Positions 5,922 to 10,702 of a stretch of DNA of 10,702 nucleotides are shown here, piece by piece. A program made the translations under genes and the position numbers. This stretch comes from Chitinophaga pinensis. Its GTDB lineage: Bacteria > Bacteroidota > Bacteroidia > NS11-12g > UBA9320. The stretch lies in assembly GCA_945890595.1 (NCBI GenBank), contig CAMDCQ010000070.1:1-10702 (forward strand), in the 5' to 3' direction. The notes below the pieces were generated by a model. The model was not told the origin of the DNA and ran no database searches. It saw only the letters and a list, made by a program, of their open reading frames with translations. Each line of letters begins with the position of its first letter. The first letter of the stretch is position 1.

Positions 5922-7334
5922 TTGAAAACCGACTCCGAGCCCTTCCAACAGATTCTACTTCTTATATCATCAGAGGTTCATACTTCTACCTTAGGAAGTG
6001 ATATACTATTAGGTGTTTTTGGATTACTTGTAATCCTTTTAGCCCTCTTTCTTTCTGCACTTTTCTCTAGTGCCGAAAATGCGTTTTTTAGTCTAAGCCC
6101 AAGCGATCTTGTGCTACTTAATGAAGAAGAAAGTCAAGCGTCCAAAACTGCACTGGAGCTTATAAACGACCCCGATCGTAAAACAGCTACACAACGTTTA
6201 CTTGCTACTATATTGGTTATGAATAACTTGGTGAATGTTTTCATCATTATTTTCTCATCCTTTCTTTTTGATTCTTTATTTAGTTTTCATGACTGGATTA
6301 CTCCTTTCTTTATGCTGAAAAAAGAAATCATCGGATTTTTGCTACAAGTGGTACTTATCACTTTTCTTTTAGTACTGCTTGGTGAAATTACTCCGAAAAT
6401 ATATGCCACCAAAAACACCTTAAAGGTAGTTCGATTTATGGGAAAGCCACTGCAGATATGTTATCGTATTTTTAAACCTATCATTCTAGGTCTATCGGCC
6501 AGCTCATCCATATTTGATAAATATGTTAAAAAACAAATGCACAATATTTCAATGGAAGAAATAAGCCAGGCCATTGATATCGCAGATGAAAACAAGGAAA
6601 TTGAAGAAAAACACATTTTAAAAGGCATTATTAGCTTTGGAAATACGAGCGTTAAGCAAATAATGAAACCGCGTACTGAGGTAAGCGGTATAGACATTAG
6701 CACAGATGCACAAGAATTACTCACAACCATTGTAGGCTGGAGTTATAGTCGAATACCCGTTTATGAGGACACTTTTGATCAAGTTAAAGGCATTTTATAT
6801 GTAAAAGACCTGTTGCCTCACATTCATAAAAAAACAAACTTTAACTGGCAAAACTTACTGAAACAACCTTTTTATGTTCCTGAACATAAAAAAATAGACG
6901 ATCTCCTCCAAGAGTTTCAAGACAAACGAGTACATATGGCTATAGTAGTAGATGAGTACGGCGGCACTAAAGGGATTGTAACCATGGAAGATATTCTCGA
7001 GGAAGTATTTGGTGAGATAAAAGACGAGTTTGACGATGCTGATGAAATTTCCTTTACCAAAATAGATGACCTAACCTATCATTTTGAGGGTAAGACCCCT
7101 TTACTAGAACTCTGTAAGATATTGAACTTCAATAATGATTACTTTGAGAAAGTAAGAGGCGATGCAGACACTATTGGCGGATTACTTATGGAAATAGAGG
7201 GCAAAATACCGAATAAAGGAACTAAAATTATTTTAGATTACCTATCCTTTACTGTTATTGCAGTGGATAATAGACGAATTAAAAGAGTGCAATTAGAATT
7301 AGATCCCATTTTAATCGAAAACAATGAAGACTAA
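5922..7334 (+). CDS. gldE: Gliding motility-associated protein GldE (DUF21/CBS/CorC-type membrane protein)
   Basis: GldE is a membrane protein required, together with GldD, for Flavobacterium gliding and linked to type IX secretion. Its architecture is that of the HlyC/CorC family. An N-terminal DUF21 membrane domain has hydrophobic segments at about 28-48, 98-116 and 136-155 and carries SALFSSAENAFFSLS (45-59) and LGEITPK (153-159). Two cytoplasmic CBS domains follow: about 245-300 (VKQIMKPRTEV, YSRIPVYE) and 312-368 (VVDEYGGTKGIVTMEDILEE). A CorC/HlyC C-terminal domain occupies about 375-462 (RGDADTIGGLLMEIEGKIP). It has 470 residues. The start is TTG at 5922, 12 nt after ssb; no ATG precedes the first membrane segment, and an early acidic DSEP stretch resembles other GldE N-termini. 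The gene symbol rests on the architecture plus the mutY-ssb-gldE-gldD order. The end overlaps gldD by 11 nt. Confidence 0.92.
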   Translation: MKTDSEPFQQILLLISSEVHTSTLGSDILLGVFGLLVILLALFLSALFSSAENAFFSLSPSDLVLLNEEESQASKTALELINDPDRKTATQRLLATILVMNNLVNVFIIIFSSFLFDSLFSFHDWITPFFMLKKEIIGFLLQVVLITFLLVLLGEITPKIYATKNTLKVVRFMGKPLQICYRIFKPIILGLSASSSIFDKYVKKQMHNISMEEISQAIDIADENKEIEEKHILKGIISFGNTSVKQIMKPRTEVSGIDISTDAQELLTTIVGWSYSRIPVYEDTFDQVKGILYVKDLLPHIHKKTNFNWQNLLKQPFYVPEHKKIDDLLQEFQDKRVHMAIVVDEYGGTKGIVTMEDILEEVFGEIKDEFDDADEISFTKIDDLTYHFEGKTPLLELCKILNFNNDYFEKVRGDADTIGGLLMEIEGKIPNKGTKIILDYLSFTVIAVDNRRIKRVQLELDPILIENNED

Positions 7335-7896
7335 ACTAAGCATTCTAATTCTTACCGTTCTTATTCAATATAGCTGTAATACTTACATACCTAAGCCAAA
7401 AGCGTATCCAAGAGTAATCTATCCGGATAAAGTATATGATAAAGCCGAGGTTAATTGTCCTTTTACATTTGATAAACCTGTGTATAGTGTTATGAATCCG
7501 TATGGCGAAGATGCGAATACTTGCTGGTACAATTTAGTGTACACCCCTTTTGACGCTACATTGCATCTAAGCTATTTACCGATTTCGAGCACAAACGAAT
7601 TGGATAGTTTAGCAGAAGATGCCTACAGAATGGTATTTACACCACATATCCAAAGAGCAGAAGAAATTATTGAACGTGAAATATCTGACAGTATCAAAGG
7701 CCTATACGGGATGATTTATGACCTAGAAGGCAAGACTGCCACACCATTCAATTTTTATCTTACCGATGGCAAAAAGCACTTTATTAGAGGGGCATTTTAT
7801 TTCAACAAAAAAACTGAGATGGACAGTGTGATGCCTATTTACACTTTTTTAAACGCTGATATCATTAGGGCTTTAGAAACTTTTCAGTTTCAATAA
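7324..7896 (+). CDS. gldD: Gliding motility lipoprotein GldD
   Basis: GldD is a lipoprotein required for gliding and associated with type IX secretion function in Flavobacterium; its biochemical activity is unknown. The 190-residue product starts with a lipoprotein signal: basic MKTK, a hydrophobic core, and a lipobox ending at C18 (LIQYSC, a relaxed form). Family-like features follow: PKPKAYPRVIYP (24-35), CPFTF (45-49), and CWYNLVYTPFDATLHLSY (67-84), the most diagnostic stretch. No acidic outer-surface export signal follows C18. The ATG overlaps the end of gldE by 11 nt, suggesting translational coupling. It is the last gene of the plus-strand operon, and only 8 nt separate its stop from that of the convergent M23 gene. 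Confidence 0.93.
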   Translation: MKTKLSILILTVLIQYSCNTYIPKPKAYPRVIYPDKVYDKAEVNCPFTFDKPVYSVMNPYGEDANTCWYNLVYTPFDATLHLSYLPISSTNELDSLAEDAYRMVFTPHIQRAEEIIEREISDSIKGLYGMIYDLEGKTATPFNFYLTDGKKHFIRGAFYFNKKTEMDSVMPIYTFLNADIIRALETFQFQ

Positions 7897-7904
7897 TGTG
7901 TTTT

Positions 7905-8804
7905 CTATTTTACTCTGAGCGTTTTCCCTACGGGAAGCGCTGAATTTCGTGTGATTTTATTCAGTTTACAAATAGTGTTAACAGGAACATTGTATTTCTT
8001 TGATATAGCATAAAGCGTATCACCTTTTTTTACCTTATAGTATTTCTTTTGAGGGACGTTTACCACAATGGGCTTACCAGAGCTTGTAGCACTGTATTCT
8101 TCATCCGTTGATTGTAAAACTTTGTATTTAATGTAAGGAAACCAAGTATGGTTAATATATGCCTGTTTAACTGCTAAATCGTAATTCGTAAAATTAATAA
8201 TGCGTGCAGGATCAAATGCTTGACCCATTATCCGTATTTCAAAATGAAGATGTGGGCCGGTACTTCTACCTGTGCTACCACCAAATCCGATAGTATCTCC
8301 AGCTCTAACTATTTGATTTCGCTCAACAATAGCCTCCGACAAATGAGCATATAGTGTTTCTAATCCGTTTTCGTGACGTATCACGATATAGTTTCCAAAA
8401 CCGCCAGCATTATAGCGTTGTATCCTTACAACTCCATCAAAAGCAGCATATATCGGATCCCCAATATCTAAACTAATATCAATCCCTTTGTGCCACCGAC
8501 TTTTACGCCAACCGTATTTAGAAGTAACTTTACCTTTAATAGGATGACAATAGGGCGAACTTGAATCGGCCAATGTAATAAGAAACCCCCATGACATGTG
8601 TTCGGCATTATACGCCGGGCTATCCACATGTTCTGGATCCCAGCTATTTCCGTATATTATTTGAGCCGGAACAATATCTTCATCAAAATCAGGATATTGA
8701 ATTCGATAGGTAGATGAAGTATCTTGCGAAAAACTTGGTAAAGCAAGTGTGATTGCCAAAAAAGCAATACTAACCTTCCAATATTTCTCTAACTTTCTTT
8801 TCAT
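7905..8804 (-). CDS. Secreted M23 peptidase with C-terminal LysM domain
   Basis: This is a probable cell-wall endopeptidase that cuts peptide cross-links in peptidoglycan, or an activator of other hydrolases. It has 299 residues. A signal peptide covers about 1-27 (basic MKRKLEK, hydrophobic IAFLAITLALPSFSQ). The LytM/M23 domain spans about 85-200 with all expected residues: H105 and D109 in HKGID, H154 in YAHLS, and H185/H187 in GPHLHFEIR; H105, D109 and H187 are the predicted zinc ligands. Since the catalytic set is intact, it is likely an active enzyme and not a degenerate EnvC-type activator. Residues 256-298 form one LysM repeat (YKVKKGDTLYAISKKYNVPV), which binds glycan. Its ATG lies 35 nt inside the end of ribF, in another frame; there is no better downstream start, because the signal peptide begins there. 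Confidence 0.94.
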   Translation of the reverse strand: MKRKLEKYWKVSIAFLAITLALPSFSQDTSSTYRIQYPDFDEDIVPAQIIYGNSWDPEHVDSPAYNAEHMSWGFLITLADSSSPYCHPIKGKVTSKYGWRKSRWHKGIDISLDIGDPIYAAFDGVVRIQRYNAGGFGNYIVIRHENGLETLYAHLSEAIVERNQIVRAGDTIGFGGSTGRSTGPHLHFEIRIMGQAFDPARIINFTNYDLAVKQAYINHTWFPYIKYKVLQSTDEEYSATSSGKPIVVNVPQKKYYKVKKGDTLYAISKKYNVPVNTICKLNKITRNSALPVGKTLRVK

Positions 8805-9699
8805 CCATTCTTAATGCTTTGATTAGTGAATCTGCGCTATCAAATTTTTGCTCTGACCTATGTCTGGCCACAAACTCAACAGAAATTTGCTTATGGTACA
8901 CATTCTCACTAAAATCAAACACATGTACTTCTAGGCTCCACTTATTTTCTTCAAAAGTAGGATTGTAGCCAATATTAAGCATACCAGGATGCTTTTTTTT
9001 GTCTATACATACCCACACTGCATACACACCATTTAAGGGAACAAGCTTAAAACTGCTATCTAATCTAATATTAGCTGTTGGAAAACCAAGTGTTCGGCCG
9101 CGTTGGTGACCTTCCTCTACTTTACCACTTATAACATATCGAGTCCCTAAATATTGATTAGCCAACTGAACATCTCCAGCTAAAAGTGCTTGTCTTATTT
9201 TGGTGCTACTAACAATACTATCGGATATATCTTGGGCTGGAATTTCAGAGAGTTGAAAATGATGAAGTTCCGCTAGCTCTTTCATTTGTTCTATCCCTCC
9301 TTCTCGTCCTCTTCCAAAACGGTGATCATAGCCAATTATAAGCTTCGCTATATGAATTTTGTCTACTAGAATATTTTTTACAAAAGCGGCTGCACTAAGT
9401 TGACTAAACTCTTGCGTAAACGGAATTATAATCAAATAATCGATGCCCAAATCTTCTACTAACTCTGTTTTTTCTTCTATGGTAGAAAGAAGTTTTAAAT
9501 CGTTTTTATCTGGGTTAAGAACTAACCTGGGATGCGGATAGAATGTAAGCAGAACACTTTCTCCCCCCATTTTTTTTGCCTCAGAAACTACTTGACTTAA
9601 AATTTTCTTATGCCCAAAATGCACACCATCAAATGTACCTTGCGTGAGCACAATAGGTTTATTCGGTGAAAAATGCGCTATATCGTATATTACCTTCAA
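8770..9699 (-). CDS. ribF: Bifunctional riboflavin kinase/FMN adenylyltransferase RibF
   Basis: RibF phosphorylates riboflavin to FMN and adenylates FMN to FAD, in the cytoplasm. It has 309 residues, a normal length. The N-terminal FAD synthetase domain (about 15-170) has the nucleotidyltransferase motif GTFDGVHFGH (21-30), FYPHPR (53-58), GYDHRFGRGREG (123-134) and SSTKIRQAL (164-172). The C-terminal riboflavin kinase domain (about 185-308) has GKVEEGHQRGRTLGFPTANI (192-211), NGVYAVW (223-229), LNIGYNPTF (241-249) and the probable catalytic glutamate E257 in LEVHVFDF. Translation starts at TTG (9697-9699), whose bases overlap the TGA of truB by 4 nt; no ATG or GTG fits better, and MKVIYDI resembles other family N-termini. 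Coupled translation with truB is likely. Confidence 0.96.
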   Translation of the reverse strand: MKVIYDIAHFSPNKPIVLTQGTFDGVHFGHKKILSQVVSEAKKMGGESVLLTFYPHPRLVLNPDKNDLKLLSTIEEKTELVEDLGIDYLIIIPFTQEFSQLSAAAFVKNILVDKIHIAKLIIGYDHRFGRGREGGIEQMKELAELHHFQLSEIPAQDISDSIVSSTKIRQALLAGDVQLANQYLGTRYVISGKVEEGHQRGRTLGFPTANIRLDSSFKLVPLNGVYAVWVCIDKKKHPGMLNIGYNPTFEENKWSLEVHVFDFSENVYHKQISVEFVARHRSEQKFDSADSLIKALRMDEKKVREILEG

Positions 9700-10394
9700 T
9701 TTTCTAGCTGTTGTGCAAACTTGAAAAAATCTTCTTGCGTTTTTATCTCTTCCATTTGACAGGCATTTAGCACTGAATACTCACCTATTCTTGTTCGAAC
9801 TAACGATGACATATAGGCTGCACTTTCTAACGATATGCCTAAGTCACGCGCTAACGATCTTATATACGTACCCTTGCTGCAAATTATATCAAAGTCCACT
9901 GTTGGCAAATGGGATGACTCTACCTCGTACTTTGCAATGTGAGCATCTCTGTACTTTAATTCTACTTCCTCCCCTTTTCTGGCATGCTCGTAAGCTCGTT
10001 TACCATTCACCCTTATGGCAGAATGTTGTGGAGGTAGTTGTCGAATATCACCTCTAAACGCAGAAACAGCTTTTTCGACAAGCTCAGGAGTAATATGATC
10101 AAGGGGAAATCCAGTTATAACCTCTTGTTCAAGATCGAATGACTCCGTGGTTGCACCTAGCTCAAATGTTCCTGTATATTGCTTTTCTTTGGCCTGCAAA
10201 TAGTCTATTTTTTTAGTGTATTTGCCATAGCAAACAATGAGCAGACCTGTAGCCAGCGGATCTAGCGTACCCGCATGGCCTATTTTTTTTATTCTAGAAA
10301 TGTTACGCAGTTTCTTTACTACGTCAAAACTAGTCCATTGGTAGGGTTTATTAATTAGTAAAAATCCTCCTTCTTCTATGCTTATTTCACTCAT
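9696..10394 (-). CDS. truB: tRNA pseudouridine-55 synthase TruB
   Basis: TruB converts U55 in the T-loop of tRNAs to pseudouridine. It has 232 residues, the short form without a C-terminal PUA domain. The catalytic aspartate is D45 in GHAGTLDPLATGLL (39-52). Other family motifs are INKPYQWTSFDVV (14-26), the QYTGTFELGATT block (72-83), PPQHSAIRVNGKRAYEHAR (121-139), SKGTYIRSLARDLG (173-186) and LVRTRIG (198-204). The ATG overlaps the TAA of the LPS permease fragment by one base (TAATG), and the TGA overlaps the TTG of ribF by 4 nt. The gene therefore sits in a tightly packed cluster whose promoter lies beyond the right edge, unless the permease is dead and a nearer promoter exists. Confidence 0.96.
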   Translation of the reverse strand: MSEISIEEGGFLLINKPYQWTSFDVVKKLRNISRIKKIGHAGTLDPLATGLLIVCYGKYTKKIDYLQAKEKQYTGTFELGATTESFDLEQEVITGFPLDHITPELVEKAVSAFRGDIRQLPPQHSAIRVNGKRAYEHARKGEEVELKYRDAHIAKYEVESSHLPTVDFDIICSKGTYIRSLARDLGISLESAAYMSSLVRTRIGEYSVLNACQMEEIKTQEDFFKFAQQLEN

Positions 10395-10636
10395 TATTTT
10401 TGGGCTAGTTTGTACATAATAAAAGCAATTGTACCGAAAATAAGATTAGGGATTACAACTGCAAGTAGCGGGTGTAACGAACCACTAGAACCGTATGCCA
10501 AGAAAAACTGAAACACGATAAGAAAACTAAAACTGACTAATAGCCCAATTCCTAAATTTAGCCCGATGCCACCTCTACTCTTTTTAGAAGAAACACTAAC
10601 GCCTATAATAGTAAGAATTATCATGGCGAAGGGCAT
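10394..10636 (-). pseudogene. C-terminal fragment of an LptF/LptG (YjgP/YjgQ) LPS-export permease, reading frame broken upstream
   Basis: The family forms the membrane part of the ABC machine that pulls LPS from the inner membrane. The 80 residues here match only its C-terminal end: three hydrophobic helices (about 3-15, 28-49, 56-77), the SSKKSRGGIGLNLGIGL loop (16-32), and LLAVVIPNLIFG (57-68). Full-length proteins are usually around 360 residues, so most of the gene should lie to the right. However, in this frame a TAA stands at 10646-10648, three codons before the first ATG, with another further up. The upstream sequence in frame is not family-like. The gene is thus either disrupted (indel or insertion between 10637 and 10655) or affected by a sequence error. 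An 80-residue free-standing version would be unusual. The stop overlaps truB by one base, the normal coupling for an intact operon. Confidence 0.72.
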
Positions 10637-10702
10637 GGCAAAAGATTACTTACTTACGGTAAATTGTTACCGTGTTAGCAGCGGTGAAAACACCAACAAA
10701 AG

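Noticed and set aside
6461..6730. Minus-strand open frame inside gldE
   Set aside because: It is antisense to the conserved linker and first CBS domain of GldE, with no signs of a real gene.
9791..10057. Plus-strand open frame antisense to truB
   Set aside because: truB has all catalytic motifs in the other direction; this translation looks random.
10646..10657. Triple GTAA tandem repeat (minus strand) as a phase-variation switch for the permease
   Set aside because: Changing the copy number does not restore the frame: two or more copies keep a TAA in the entering frame and one copy shifts out of the permease frame.
10623..10702. Plus-strand open frame from ATG 10623 or 10635 to the right edge, possibly a new gene start
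   Set aside because: Only about 22-26 codons are visible, with no recognisable domain or promoter; it cannot be supported, though it should be re-read when the flanking sequence is known.

Overview
The window looks like core chromosome of a Bacteroidota bacterium, most likely order Flavobacteriales. The DNA is AT-rich and has almost no Shine-Dalgarno sequences. Some leaders carry the TAnnTTTG -7 element known from this phylum. The order mutY-ssb-gldE-gldD, with two gliding-motility genes, is the arrangement known from Flavobacterium-type gliders. A 30-residue, extremely basic COX24-like protein begins MPSGKKRKRH, as in many Bacteroidota. No rRNA, tRNA, CRISPR array, complete insertion sequence or phage gene was seen.

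Layout from left to right. (1) 1-936, minus: an MFS permease whose C-terminus lies beyond the left edge. (2) 956-1332, minus: an orphan transcription unit for a 92-residue lysine-rich protein, with its own -7 element and a good intrinsic terminator. (3) 1388-4327, minus: a tight five-gene cluster in transcription order HU-like protein, membrane-anchored TPR protein, 30-residue COX24-like protein, RNase E/G, RlmH. Three members act on RNA or the ribosome. (4) 4421-7896, plus: mutY-ssb-gldE-gldD, divergent from HU, with two 11-nt gene overlaps. (5) 7905-10394, minus: truB-ribF-M23 peptidase, chained by overlaps of 4 and 35 nt and converging on gldD. (6) 10394-10636, minus: the C-terminal part of an LptF/LptG-type LPS-export permease. 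Its frame is closed by stop codons just upstream, so the gene appears broken or is joined to unrelated DNA at the right edge.

How the genes work together. The left cluster pairs nucleoid organisation (HU) with rRNA processing and modification (RNase G, RlmH) and a probable small-subunit ribosomal protein. The plus-strand operon joins DNA maintenance (MutY adenine glycosylase, SSB) to GldE and GldD, envelope proteins needed for gliding and linked to type IX secretion. The right cluster joins tRNA pseudouridylation (TruB) and FMN/FAD synthesis (RibF) to cell-wall processing (M23-LysM) and LPS transport.

I do not see a convincing undescribed multi-gene system. The items most worth checking are the disrupted permease at the right edge, the 92-residue orphan gene, and the tiny COX24-like gene, which is easily missed because of its size. 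Intergenic gaps are short; the longest, 1293-1387, holds the promoter of the orphan gene.
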